Of a stretch of DNA of 64,000 nucleotides, positions 23,966-35,900 are shown one piece after another. The DNA comes from Acanthochlamys bracteata. Lineage: Eukaryota > Streptophyta > Magnoliopsida > Pandanales > Velloziaceae. Within the stretch, counting starts at the first letter, position 1. Every line of letters begins with the position of its first letter. Below the pieces are notes generated by a model. That model searched no databases and had not been told where the DNA came from. It was given only the letters and a program-made list of their open reading frames with translations. Made by a program: the position numbers and the translations under genes. The stretch spans positions 5,208,001 to 5,272,000 of the forward strand of contig CM034133.1 in the NCBI GenBank assembly GCA_019914995.1. The letters are read 5' to 3'.

Positions 23966-24440
23966 ATAACAAATGGTATTTGGACAGCGGGTGCTCAAGA
24001 CACATGACTGAAAATGAAAGATGATTCACTAGTTTGCAAAAATAATTTGGTAAACATGTAGTTCTGGGTGACAACAGTAAGTGCAAAATAATAGGTGTGA
24101 GAAAGATAGGTAATATTTCAAGCCTCTGTATAGAAAATATTCTTCATGTTAAAGGATTAAAACAGAACTTTATAAGTATAAGTTAATTATGTGATAATGG
24201 CTTCAAAATTAACTTTAACAATCACTACTGTTCAATTGTTAACTTATCATCTAGAGAAGAAATACTAAATAGAAAAATGGAAGGTAATGTGTATGTGCTT
24301 TATATTGATTACTTTTCTAGCTATAAATGTGTTTAGTTGCAAGCTAGAAGGAAAGTAACTAGCTCTGGCACAGACGATTAGCACACTGCAATATCAAGAT
24401 TCTATTAAAACTGTTATAGTTAAAATTAGTAAAAAGATTG
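23966..24440 (+). pseudogene. Sirevirus aspartic protease / pre-integrase region
   Basis: The retroviral-type aspartic protease active site is readable as WYLDSGCSRHMT (about 23970-24005), followed by VVLGDNSKCKIIGV and ILHVKGLKQNFISIS. The catalytic DSG is intact, but stops interrupt both sides (for example near 24021 and 24183). The pre-integrase segment follows to about 24440. Confidence 0.8.
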
Positions 24441-25091
24441 CCTGAAGCAAATTATAGTTTAGGTGAACTATGTGATGCCTGTTCAAAAACAAAAAAACAA
24501 GTAAAATCATCATTCAAACTCAAACAAGTAATAACAACTAGCAAGCCATTACAATTACTGCACATGAATTTGTTTGAGCCATCAAGGACAGCAAGCCTGG
24601 GAGGTAAGTACTACGGCTTTGTAATTGTAGATGATTACTTTCATTTTTGTTGGGTCTATATTCTTGCATATAATAATAATGCTCTAAAAATATGTACATA
24701 TTTTTTTAAAAAGATTCAAAAAAAACTCGATCTCAATATCTATGGTATAAGAAGTGATCATGGTAAAGAATTTCAAAATTTTTATTTTAATGAATTTTGT
24801 GACATTAATGGTTTAACGCACAATTTCTCTACTCCTAAAATCCTCCAGCAGAATGGTGTAGTGGAAAGAAAATATAAAGTACTAGTAGAAATGGCCAGAA
24901 CCATACTAATAGAACAAAACTTTTCAAAATATTTTTGGACTGAAACTGTTAACACTGCATACCACATAATCATTCGTGCACTCATCCGACCCATCCTTAA
25001 AAAGACTCCATATGAGCTTCTAAATGGAAGAACTTCCAATATTACTTATTTAAGAATCTTTGGTTGCAAATATTTTATACTAAATAATTGA
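24438..25091 (+). pseudogene. Sirevirus integrase core
   Basis: An open 217-codon piece carries the end of the zinc-binding region (LCDACSKTKK) and the DDE core. The first Asp is expected in the HMNLFEPSRT segment, where the usual D has become N (HMD to HMN). The second lies in IRSDHGKEFQN, and the Glu in QQNGVVERK. Integrase inserts the cDNA into the host genome. Loss of the first Asp and the stop at 25089-25091 imply inactivity. Confidence 0.85.
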
Positions 25092-25559
25092 AAAGATAAC
25101 CTTGGAAAGTTTGATACGAAGAGCGACGAATGCATTTTTCTTGATTATTTCTCAACGTCAAAAGCATATAAAATTTTTAATAAAAGAATTATGATTGTTG
25201 AATAATCTATACATGTATTATTTAATAAGTCTAACAATGAGCCAAGAAAGAATCCAGAACTAGATAAAGGGTCAGAAAAAGAAGAAGAATTATTCCCATA
25301 GACAAAAATATAACAAATTACAAAGAACCAAATAGTTGACGAACATCTAGTTGAAATAATATAGGAAGGACAAGTCTCTAAAAGTCTGCTCGATCGAGCA
25401 GAAATTCATGAACAAATTAACAGACCTTTCAAGTACAGATCCAGTCATCTACAGAAAAATATATTGTGTGAGGTAAATAAAGGTATAAGAACTAGATCTC
25501 ATTTTAAAAATATTTGTATCAAATTTAGAATCAAAATGCATATATGATACTCTAACAAA

Positions 25560-26560
25560 TAACTCATAGATCATTGCTATGCAAGAGGAATTAAATCAGT
25601 TTGAAAGAAATAATATGTGGCATCTTATTAAGAAACCATCAAGCAAATCCATCATAGGAACTAAATGGGTATTCAAAAATAAAATCGATGAAAATAGAAA
25701 TATCATTAGAAACAAAGCTAAATTAGTAGCAAAAAGATATAATTAAAAAGAAGGAATAGATTTCAATAAAACATATGCTCCCGTTGCACGTCTTGAGGCT
25801 ATTAGAATACTACTTGTTTTTGTATGTAATAAAGACTTTAAACTTTTTCAAATGATGTCAAAAGTGCCTTCTTAAATGGATTCCTAAAATAAGAAGTGTA
25901 TGTTGAACAACCTTCTAATTTTGAAAATACAAAATTTTCAAATCATGTTTACAAACTAAACAAAGCGCTCTATAGTCTGAACAAGCTCTCGAGAGCTTGG
26001 TATGAGTAGTTAAGCACATTTCTGATTAATAAAAGCTTCAGTCAAAGTAACATTGACTTAACTTATTTACATTGCTTGAAGATAATGATATGTTAATCGT
26101 ACAAATTTACGTAGACAACATAATTTTTTGTGCTACTAATAAAAGATTATGCAGAAAATTTTCTAAGCTAATAAAGGAAGAATTTGAAATAAGCTTCATG
26201 GGAGAACTGAACTATTTTCGTGGTCTGCAAATTAAATAACTGAAAAATGGCATCTTCATAAATCAAAATAAGTACATTAAAGAATTGATTAACAAGTACA
26301 GCATGGAAGAAAGTAAGGAGATAAGCACCCTAATGTCTACCTCATGCAAATTAAATCGAGATGAGACAGATAAAATAGTTGATCATAAATTATATAGAGG
26401 TATGATTGGATCACTCTTTTACTTAACTGCTAGTAGATCGGATATTTAATTCAGTGTATATCTATGTGGTAGATTTCAAAGTGATCACAGATAATCCCAC
26501 ATGATTGATGTAAAATAAATTATTAGGTATTTAGTTGGAACTAAAGAATTAGGATTATTC
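25560..26560 (+). pseudogene. Sirevirus reverse transcriptase
   Basis: Pieces of the copia RT are in order: NMWHLIKKPSSKSIIGTKWV (about 25615-25675), YAPVARLEAIRILL (near 25775), a broken fingers-palm region, and the catalytic YVDD region read as YVDN near 26110. This is followed by SLFYLTASRSDI (near 26415), the conserved copia LTxTRPDI segment. At least ten stops or shifts are visible. The palm Asp change and the stops rule out activity. Confidence 0.85.
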
Positions 26561-26569
26561 TACCTCAGA

Positions 26570-27050
26570 GAATGTGAATTTAATTTATATACTTATGCTG
26601 ACGCTGATTTGGGTGGTTGCAAACTTGATTAAAAAAACCACAAGTGGTTCATATCAGTTTCTAGGAAGCTGCTTGATTTCATGGTGCTCCAGAATATAAG
26701 CTTCAGTAGCAATGTCCACTATCGGAGCAAAGTACATAGCTACCGGAAGTTGCTGCTCACAGGTACTTTGGATAAAATAGCAACTTCTTGATTTTAATTT
26801 TGACATTAAAAATGTGCCCATATTTTGTGACAATACTAGTACCATCAAGTTAACAAAAAATTCTATTCAACACTCACGCACAAAGCACATTGATTTAAGA
26901 CATTATTTTATTAGAGAGCATTTTGAATGGAATAACACAGTATTAAACTTTGTTAACTCTGAAAATCAACTAGCCGATGTCTTCACTAAACCTCTAGGAT
27001 TTGACTTGTTCTCAAAAATCTGCCATGAGTTAGGATTATATATAATATAA
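26570..27050 (+). pseudogene. Sirevirus RNase H
   Basis: Broken upstream pieces (YADADLGGCK near 26592) are followed by an open run at 26814-27050 with IFCDNTSTIKLTKN, HSRTKHIDLRHYFIRE and ENQLADVFTKPL, the canonical copia RNase H end. It removes the RNA strand during reverse transcription. The upstream half is frameshifted. Confidence 0.88.
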
Positions 27051-27339
27051 ACTTATTCTGTTCTGCATCTCTATTTTATACATCACCTTCAGCGCATAAT
27101 CAGCCACACAACAGTTGATTTCAGCCATTAAAGTGAAGGTAAGCAGCTGACCGATCGTGCTAGACACATAACTGAACTGACTCATTTTGGGCTGAATGCA
27201 GTATAAACTAACCTAATTAGATAACACTCCTCATTTCGTCGTCTTCAATTCGAAACAAAAAATTTTTTCGTAAAATCCTTGCTCGAAATCCTCAAAATCT
27301 TTAATCCTTCGAAACAAATACTACTCCAAATCTCAGTCA

Positions 27340-28909
27340 TGACAAGGAAGAACCAAAAATCACAACCAAAGCCCTCCAAAATTGCACTTGAGAAGTCAAA
27401 CAAATTCATCGGAAAGCGAGAATTTGAGAAAACAGTTGGCAACTAGCAATTCCGATTTTGACTCCGGCGAGTGTAAATTTTGATGATTTCAACTACTTTG
27501 GCCTAGAGGTGGACGAACTGTTGGAAGCACAAGGATGGATACCGTTCAACGACTGGCCCCAAAAATTCTCTGAAGACGGTAGTTTCCCTCCTCAGGTCGG
27601 TCAATGATGCGTCCGAGTATTTTATGCCAACCTCCACGAAATCGGAAACTCCTCTATTTAGACCACGGTAAATAGAATTGAGATAAATCTTGAGGCTAGA
27701 TCCATGTCACTGATCCTGGATATACCCCACCGAGAAGAAATGCCACCAGTAAGTGATTCCAAACTAAACTATCTGAAACAATCACTGGACACTGACATAG
27801 TAACAAAGCATCAGTACGACTCTGCTACTCACCAACCTCTGCTTTCAAGAGCTCTGTGCCACATTATTTAAAAAATAATAGTCCCTCTCTTTGGCAGTCG
27901 CAATGTCATTACTAGTTATGATGCCTTCCTGTTGTGGAGTTAGTGAAAAAACTTCAAATTAATCTTTATGAGGTAATGTTGCACCATATGATTAGAGTAT
28001 CCAAATTTGGAAGCAAACACTTCCCATATCCTCATATTATTTGTAGAGTTTGTAGTCTTGAAACAGTGCCTTTAGGATCACTACAAGTGAAGAAAATGTT
28101 CAAGCTGGATGCAAAATTCCTAAGGGGAATTACAGAGGCAGAGAAAAAATTCAAGGACACTCAAGCAGATCCTTTGACTAACACACATGTAACCTTGACT
28201 CCTCCGACAGAATGCCTAACCAACATCCACAATGTAATCCTAGAGCAAACTAAGAAAATCAGGAAGCTCAATGTTACTTTTGAACAACTCAAGGATGCCA
28301 CATGTCAGCCAGAACATTCCACAACCAGAGCTGCACAAGAGGATACCAAAATAGAAAGTGCCCAAGCTCAAGAGTGTGCAAGACTAGATGCACCAAACTC
28401 AGATCCTCCATAGATGGACACAAGCATAAATGAAGAATCTGCAATTTGTAAGACTATCCCGGAGTATCCTATGAATGAAGAGTTACCTATTGAATGCCTT
28501 GCCCAAGCAGCCTAAAAAAATGATACCTGAAAATTAGCCAATGTCCATCACTGTCTATGCAACTCCAACAATCATGCAGTATGATCCTTTGCTTCAAGTA
28601 GGTCCAACAGAAATTCCACCTGTGGCTCCAACAGAAATTCCACCTTCAGCTCTAATAGAAGCACATCCTGATCCTCTCACTACCCAACCTCCTTCCTCTG
28701 ACCCTCCATCAGCACAATCCAATATTCCTAGCCTACCTCTCAAATGCAAAAATCTAAAACGAAGAGCTCATACATCTTTTTCTAGCTCCCAAACCTTCTT
28801 GGATGATGATGTTGTGATCCTTCCCCAATCCTCTGCTGCCAAACCTAAACATCAACGTCTAGAACCCCTGGTTATAGGAAATCATCCAGACGTAAAAGTA
28901 TTTAGTTAA
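27340..28909 (+). pseudogene. Third ORF of the Sirevirus-like element (env-like position)
   Basis: Downstream of pol and before the polypurine tracts lies about 1.5 kb of once-coding DNA. It begins MTRKNQKSQPKPSKIALEKS at 27340 and continues in broken frames (pieces FDYFGLEVDELLEAQGW near 27488 and PFNDWPQKFSEDG near 27543). Open runs follow at 27934-28413, where the C-terminal half looks coiled-coil-like, and at 28541-28909, which is rich in Pro/Ser/Thr. Extra ORFs here are known in Sireviruses and are called env-like or plant-transposon-protein ORFs. I see no clear signal peptide or membrane segment, so I do not call it an envelope protein. Confidence 0.6.
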
Positions 28910-29310
28910 AATCTAACTAGGCTTAGTCTGTTTATTTGCTATTATTTTTAATGCTTATGTTAAGACATTCTTCTTATCTTTAATTCTGTTTGGATGTCTA
29001 GTTGGTTGTTTAAACTTCTTGTTATGACATCTTGGTTATCCTTTCTTATACTGACTGTGTTTCAATACTAAGATTTTAGTCATGATATATTATTGGTCCA
29101 ACATTACCTTTTTGAGATGACAAAGAGGGAGAAAAATCAGGAGAATTATTATATGATGGCATACAAAATGATGGCTAAAGTTAAGTGGAGCAACATACAG
29201 GTAAATAAAATAAATGCACAAGTTGAGGGAGAGCTACGAACAGCTAACCAAAGGTAAAATAAAAAATCTGATTGATTTTGAAAACATAAATCAATAATTT
29301 TTAATTACTT

Positions 29311-29334
29311 TGTCATCATCAAAAAGAAGGAGAT
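29311..29334 (+). other. Polypurine tract pair before the 3' LTR
   Basis: A purine run AAAAAGAAGGAGAT directly abuts the LTR start at 29335. A second copy of the motif (GATGACAAAGAGGGAGAAAAA) lies at about 29118-29138. Polypurine tracts prime plus-strand synthesis. The first element in the window has the same pair. Confidence 0.8.
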
Positions 29335-30806
29335 TGTTGGAACTTTCAAGTTAATTTTGATGATAACAATGAATTAACAATTATGATTTATATTGCCTAA
29401 CAAGTTAAAATCAAGTTGTGCAGAATTAGACAAATCAAACTTATTTTATCTACGGCAGACAATAATAATAGTCACTAAACAGCCAGCTGCTCTGCTACTG
29501 TTAATCAAATAAGCATGCAAAACAGAGGACCTTATAGTCACACTACAGCCAACTGCTGAAGCATACGAAGACTTTTCTGTAACGCTCAAAACAGAGTATT
29601 AGATTCAACAATAAAACTCCAGCTCAAACTCTTCAAATCTTCTAAACTTACAACTCACTGAAACAAATCTGTTGATACAAGATCCACAACCAGCAAAAAT
29701 CCATCCTCTTCACAAAAAGAGAAGCTCAATGATTAAGGAAAGAAAGAAAATTATACAATTAAGTTTGACTCATCAAGTTAAGACTGGAAAGTCAAACCAA
29801 TCTAAAGTAGACAATCTGGGATGCATTCAATTTGGATAAGTCAACTCAACTCTTACATTTGAAGAAACAACTTAACTGAATCAAATCTAGAATCACTGGC
29901 TGGTAAATTCAAATCTCTCTTTACATAGCATTTAATGCCCATGAAGATCTTGCACCAAGATAGCCGAAAGTGATTGTGGAAGCGGTTGATTAACCTGCTG
30001 AACAAACTGCTCCTCTCTATGTCTTGAAAGTCCACCAACGCAAAAAGAGCGTCAACGGCAATCTTCTTCGAAGGGAAGAACCATCCTACTTTCAGATGAA
30101 ACTCTATAAGAAGGGAGGCAGAGTAGCAAAGAACAAGACATACACGAGCAAAAAGAAATATAAAAACTTAATAAGCTCCACAATGTGAAAATCACTCAAG
30201 CAACTGAAATCTTGCTGCTAATAATACTGAAGACATCTCTTTTAGTAACTATCTTGATCATCTCATCAGAAAACTTTTGATAACAATCATTCTTCATGAT
30301 ATAGATCATGTGCTCAGCCCTTTTCATTTTCTTGCAAACCTGTGACAGAGGTGCTGAGAGCACCTGGTAAAGAAGTTCGGTTGGAGCTTGGTGAAAGTTC
30401 TTAAACATTATAATAGAGCTAACATACCAGCCAGAGGAACAGTAGTGTCCAGTAGGCTGTGAAGGATTATCTTGGTGAAGAAATTCTGTAAAAATAAGTG
30501 TGCTTGGTGAAGCACTTTGCTCTTGGTATATATGTAGCTTATTAATAATTTAGTGAAGCTTTGGCTTTTGTGATAGAGTATCCGTAGATATAGGCAAAGA
30601 GATTTTATCGAACCACGTTAAATACTCTGAGTACTGTCTTCTTTAGCTAAGTCACAAAATACTCTAACACTTCTCTGTCTGAAGGTTACAGACTACTAAT
30701 CGGCTGTGCGCTTACTGTATGTAGGATCATTTAGCTTTATGAAAATTTTATTTATCAATTCAATTCACCCCTCCTCTTTTGAGTTGATCTTATAGGAGAT
30801 TCAACA
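29335..30806 (+). repeat. 3' LTR of the Sirevirus-like element
   Basis: It begins TGTTGGAACTTTC and ends GGAGATTCAACA, and it aligns along its length with 20373-21854. A conserved GTGATAGAGYATCCGTRGAT block lies near 30569. The target duplication TTTCT follows. Confidence 0.92.
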
Positions 30807-30885
30807 TTTCTGCTTACAAGCTGGTTATATGTATAAGGAAAAAAAATATTGGACCATATTGAATTAATTTCTACATTGTTACACT

Positions 30886-31588
30886 AAAAATATTAACCAA
30901 TCTTTTACAAATTAGCATTCTCTATTTATAAACACATATTCATTTTAGTACCCAGTCAATGCAGGACTATTTAGAGGCGTGGGCTGTTAAGCCTACCAAA
31001 CTTAGGGTCCATTTGGTCCAACTCAAGGGAGTTATTGGTCCATTTCTAAAATAGTTAGTCTATTTTTTATTTGAGCACCATTTCAATCCCCTATGCTACT
31101 AATTCTGCTCCAATCCACCAACCTAATCCGTCTTTCACTCGGGCCTACAGAATTCTACACGCAATTAATCCAAATCTAGTCCAATTTGGAGGCCGAATAA
31201 TCTCCCTCCCATCTACATGTGAGGTGGCTCTACTCTACGGATCTTTGATAGCAATTGTAAAATCGGATCTACACACTAAAAAAGTTGGCAAATCTTTTAA
31301 AAATTAGCATCCTCCATTCATAAGTACATATTTATTTCAACATTCAGCAAAAAATGAGACTATTAAAGGGCGTAGGCTGTGAAACCCACTAAGCTAAGAT
31401 TCACTTGGTTCAATTCAAGGCGAGTTATTGACCCATCTTAAAATGAGCTAGCCAGCTTTTTATTTGAACACCATCCTAAATCCCTATGCTACTAATCCGG
31501 CCCTAACCCATCAAGATAGTCTGTCTTTCACTCGGATCCACCAAACTCTACACACTATTAACTCAGGCGTAGTCCAACTTGGAGGCGC
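30886..31588 (+). repeat. Diverged tandem duplication, unit about 390 bp, two copies
   Basis: Unit 1 (about 30886-31196) and unit 2 (about 31274-31588) share ordered blocks: AAATTAGCAT, GCGTGGGCTGTTAAGCC against GCGTAGGCTGTGAAACC, CCCTATGCTACTAAT, CTTTCACTCGG and AGTCCAA(T/C)TTGGAGGC. The short ORFs starting at 31071 and 31464 are the same piece of this repeat in two copies, not genes. It lies between the NLR2 flank and LTR C and is absent behind NLR1. Confidence 0.75.
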
Positions 31589-31589
31589 A

Positions 31590-32278
31590 ACACGTTATGT
31601 TTTGCTTAAATTTCTACTTCATGCGACCAAATTTGAGCTCCGTTATGGACGCCATCGATCTAGGAGGGGTTAACGACCTTGTGCAACCTTTTTTGGTATT
31701 TGGGAGACCATATTTAAGCTCTGTGCAACTTTCTGCAGTTTTGTGTGACCTCAAATGATCGCACTGGTTGCACTATAATTATTTCTTTATGTATTGATAG
31801 TTTTCTGTTTTAATCATACTTTTGTCTATTCTTATTTTTACTCTTTTCTGCATGAATTTTTTTTGGAGAAGTGTTTCTTGCTTGCCTAGAGTTTGATTAT
31901 TCACCTCTCTTTTTCCTGAGAATTTTAACTTCTTCTCATTGGAGCTTCTACAAGATTTGTTCTTTTTTGCCCCAATTTTTTGTAAGTTTCAAAATTTATA
32001 GTGAAATCTTTCACTCTCCTCTATGTGGATGTAGTTTTTTCTCTTGAAACGAATCTACATAAATATTATCTTCATTTATTATTATTGTTCTACTGTTCTT
32101 GATGTTATTTAAGATTATACTGACTGCTTTGGCTAGATCTGAAGAGATTAATCACTAAAAATCTTGTATTTAATAGATTTCTTGATTATCTATTTTGTTA
32201 GAAGTAATCTTATTTCGGTTCCAAGTTAGGTGGTTTTATAGTGCTTCTGCTGCCTCTCCTTCTTCACCATTCCTACAG
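31590..32278 (+). repeat. LTR copy C (probable solo LTR)
   Basis: Matches LTR B over its whole length, from TTATGTTTTG to TGCTTCTGCTGCCTCTCC...CCTACA. It includes GTTAACGACCTTGTGCAACC near 31669, the ATGTGGATGTAGTTTTTTCTC segment near 32024 and CTATTTTGTTAGAAGTAATC near 32189. No primer-binding site or gag follows, and no coding sequence precedes it, so it is best read as a solo LTR. Confidence 0.65.
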
Positions 32279-32418
32279 ATAACATACATCTACAATGAAA
32301 TGACGACAACCTGTTCGAAGCAATGTAAAGCAAGTAGTTTGTGGAGCTTTATGTGTGGCAGAAATCTACAGGTCACACATCAAGGTACCCATCCATCGAT
32401 CTTCACAGGCTCCACAAA

Positions 32419-32973
32419 AATGTGATATTTTTTTTTTCAAGCTTGCACAGGTCATATAGGTGAAAGGAAAATGGAGTCCACCTTAAAGTTTGTCAATTCC
32501 AGTAACTCTATGTGCAGGCAAACAGAATCATCAATATTTGAATTAGTGATGTAGAAAAACAATATAGACGCCATCACTAGTTCTTTCAAGATGATAACTA
32601 CGATTTCCCCACTTTCTTTAGAATGCAGAGGCACCTAGTCGTCATGAAGCCTTCAACAAATACCACAAACAGAACGCAACCTTCAATCCATTTTCAAGTT
32701 GATCGCTTGCCAGAAAACTTCCAAGTCAAGCATTGTTGAATAGCAGTCACTTCACATGAGCTTCAGCCACGGCCATTCACTCGTCTATTGTAACCAAAAT
32801 TATAACCCAGCTTCAGCTTCAGCTTCAGCTTCAGACACGGGGCATTCACTAGTCTATTGTAACCAAAATCATCGCTCAGCTTCATCCATATGGTCTTCGC
32901 TCGTATATTGTAACCAAAACCACATTGCTTGTTTTACCTAACATTTCTCAAGCCAGAGGGATACAAGAACAAA
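32419..32973 (+). promoter_or_regulatory. Upstream region of NLR3 with a triplicated motif
   Basis: From 32419 it aligns with the NLR1 upstream region (2929-3597) but lacks the Tourist MITE; the empty TTA site is at 32618-32620. Between 32772 and 32920 a unit ending CTATTGTAACCAAAA occurs three times (near 32783, 32858 and 32904), against once in NLR1. It is combined with a short AGCTTC tandem array (about 32812-32837). A frame runs through all three copies (32756-32941), but I consider it a by-product of the repeat. Confidence 0.6.
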
Positions 32974-35900
32974 ATGGCTGTGCTCCTGGATGTGTTCATT
33001 GGCGAGCTTGTTAGACTCCTCTTGGATTATGCTGGTGAAGAGATAGCCTCCATACTTGGTGTTTCTGCAGAGATCAAGAGACTTGTCACGAAGCTGAAGA
33101 TGATACAGAGTGTTGTGGTTGATGCAGAAAGGAAGCACCATCAGGATGAACCCATTAGATTTTGGCTAGATGAGCTGAAAGACATTATGTACGACGCTGA
33201 GGACATTATAGAAAAATACAAGATGGAAGTTCAGAACCATAACAAGACATCATTCTTACCTTCCTCAGTTGTGTGCTGCTACTCTCCTTTTAGATGCTTT
33301 CACTGTGCGGTATTTGATCATGGTATTGGAAAAAAGATTAGAAAACTTAATCACAGGCTTGATGATGTCAACAAGGATATGTCAGCCCTCAGTTTGATAC
33401 CCACTAGCCGAGACCAATTCAAAGAAAGACGGATTAGCTTAAGAACATCGCGACTAGTAGAGCCAACTATTGTTGGAAGTATGATCGAGGTGGATACCAA
33501 GAGCTTGGTAGAGCTACTATGCAAAGAAAGTGGGCGAAAGAACATTCTTATCTATGCAATTGTTGGTATGGGTGGAATTGGCAAGACCACTCTTGCTCAA
33601 AAAATATGTTCTGATGAGAGACTGCAGGCAAATTTTCATCCCATATCACCAATTTGGATCTGCATCTCTCAAGAGATTGATGAGATAAGAATTCTGAAAG
33701 AAATTGTTGCATGTCTTGGAGGGTAAACCAGCAATGCACAAGACAAGGAACAACTAGAAATGATGCTTCATCAAGTTGTACGACAAAAGAAAGTTTTCCA
33801 TGTTTTGGATGATGTTTGGGATGCGCAGGTGTGGGAGAAATTATTAAAAAAACCATTATATAATGCCCATAGCGGCAGCAAGATTCTGATGACAACAAGA
33901 GATGAAAGCATAGCAAGAAATATGGGAGTAGTTCATCAGCAGAGAGTCTCGAAGCTGTCAGATGAAGATGGTTGGTCATTGCTCTCCAGCTTAGTGTTTG
34001 AGATTGATAAGGAAAGAGAAATGCAAGATCTAAAGCAGCTAGGCATACAAATTGTGAAGAAATGTAATGGACTTCCCTTGGCTGTGAAAACAATCGCTGG
34101 AGTGCTTAGAAGCAGAGAATTGCACCCCTCCGAATGGAAGAAAGTTCTACGAAGTCCAGCATGGTCTCTAAGTAATATTTCTGAAGTGATGCGAGTCTTG
34201 TATCTCAGTTATGAGGACCTACCACAACATCTCAAGCAATGCTTCCTTTATCTTGCACTCTTTCCAGAGGATTATGTATTTCAACGAGCCTATATTGTTC
34301 TTCTTTGGATTGCAGAAGGTTTTGTAGCAGAAAAAGAAGTTCTTGAAGAACTAGGCTTTGAGTATTGGAAGGAATTGGTGGAACGGAGTCTTCTTCAACC
34401 TGAACCTGATTACTATGAAATTTCAGGTTGCAGAATGCATGATCTCTTACGCTCTATAGCTCAACAAGTTGCAGGAGGCGAATGTTGTTGTTGCCATGCC
34501 AGAGGGATGAAAGAGACTTTTTGTCCATTTCCCCATTCAACTTCACAAAAAAGCCTCGGCGATTGTACACCACTGGTGAACCTGAATCCATTCCAACTTT
34601 TACAGGTTCCTTGAGAACCGTTATAGTCCCATGTTTGAAAACAATTTCAAGAGATGACTTTGGAAGTTTAAAGCATCTGAAAATTCTAGATCTCCAAGGG
34701 CTAGCTACTGAGTCGCTCCCTAACTCCTTGGGCAACCTTGTGCATCTGAGATCCTTGAACTTAAGTGGAAGTAAGGTGAGAGTCATACCAGAGAGCATTG
34801 GAGCCCTTCAAAACCTTAAGTTCTTGTTGCTTCTGAACTGCAAGAACTTGCAAACTCTTCCAAGAACTATTGGACAGTTAACAAACATGAATGTTCTCAG
34901 TCTTTATGGGACCCCATTAGAAAACACTCCTCAAGGAATAAAGAATCTCCGACAGCTTAAAACACTTGAAGGAATAGCAGTCCAGGGAAGTTATCACCTT
35001 GATGATAAGGGGCTAAATGAACACTGTAAATTGGACGATCTGAAATCTCTTGTCCAGCTAAACTGGCTCAGCACTTGCAAGTTGGAGAGAGCCTTTGGTG
35101 GCCTTGAGGCAAGAGCTGCAAAACTTGAAAGTAAAGCTCATCTAACTCGCCTATTATTGGAATGCAACATGGATCTTTCGCCTTATAGTGAAAATTTAAT
35201 TGAAAGGATAGAAGAGGTTTTCGAGAACCTGTGCCCTCCACCCTGTCTTGAGCGGTTAGCGTTGGTAAAGTACTTCGGCCGCACACTCCCAAATTGGTTA
35301 AAACATACCCAATCTCCAATCTGGCAAATCTACGAGTTTTGAAATTGATAGGTTGTCATCTGTGTGAGAAGCTCCCAACATTGGCGCTGCTCCCACAGCT
35401 CGAATATCTTAGAATATGCTCAGCAAGTTCGGTGGTTCGTATTGGACCAGAACTCTTCTTACCAAGTGAGAAAGTTCATGCAAGATCATGTAGCCCATTT
35501 TGCTCCTTCCCCAAACTCGAAGTTCTTGAGCTTGGAGATATGCCCAACTGGGAAGAATGGCAATGGCTTGATGAGGTGGAGGGTAAAGAGAGCCAACACA
35601 TGATGCTTCCACGCGTACGAACATTGGGACTCCTTGGCTGTTCTAAACTGAAGTCACTGCCTTATAGTCTCCTGAACCACGCCGTCATGTTGACGGACGT
35701 GCGCATTACAGATGCCCTTAAACTAGAAGAGATTCGAAACCTGCACTTCATCAAAAAGTTGAAGATCAAGAACAACCCCAAACTGAAAATAGTTGCAGAC
35801 CTCCCATCCCTTGAGTACCTTGTTGTTGTTAGCTGTGGCAAGCTGAAGGTTGTGGAGGATCTGCATGAGCTTCGGAGCATTTTATTCCAGGACCCAGAAA

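Larger units (their letters stand above)
20373..30806 (+). mobile_element. Complete but decayed Sirevirus-like Ty1/copia retrotransposon
   Basis: A 10.4 kb element with two LTRs of about 1.48 kb. A perfect 5 bp target duplication TTTCT flanks it (20368-20372 and 30807-30811). The order is LTR, primer-binding site, gag, protease, integrase, reverse transcriptase, RNase H, an extra ORF, duplicated polypurine tracts, LTR. Integrase before RT defines Ty1/copia. The size, long LTRs, extra 3' ORF and paired polypurine tracts point to the Sirevirus (SIRE/Maximus) lineage. Stops and frameshifts in every domain make it non-autonomous. The LTRs differ by roughly a tenth by eye, many changes being C to T or G to A, as expected for methylated DNA. 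Its insertion site is empty in the NLR1 flank. Confidence 0.92.

Noticed and set aside
28541-28909. Proline-rich ORF as a possible host protein (extensin-like)
   Set aside because: No signal peptide and no SPPPP repeats; it lies in the third-ORF region of the Sirevirus, in the correct orientation.
32756-32941. ORF with three repeats of a CNQN-containing peptide upstream of NLR3
   Set aside because: It is the translation of a non-coding tandem repeat that occurs once, without an ORF, upstream of NLR1.
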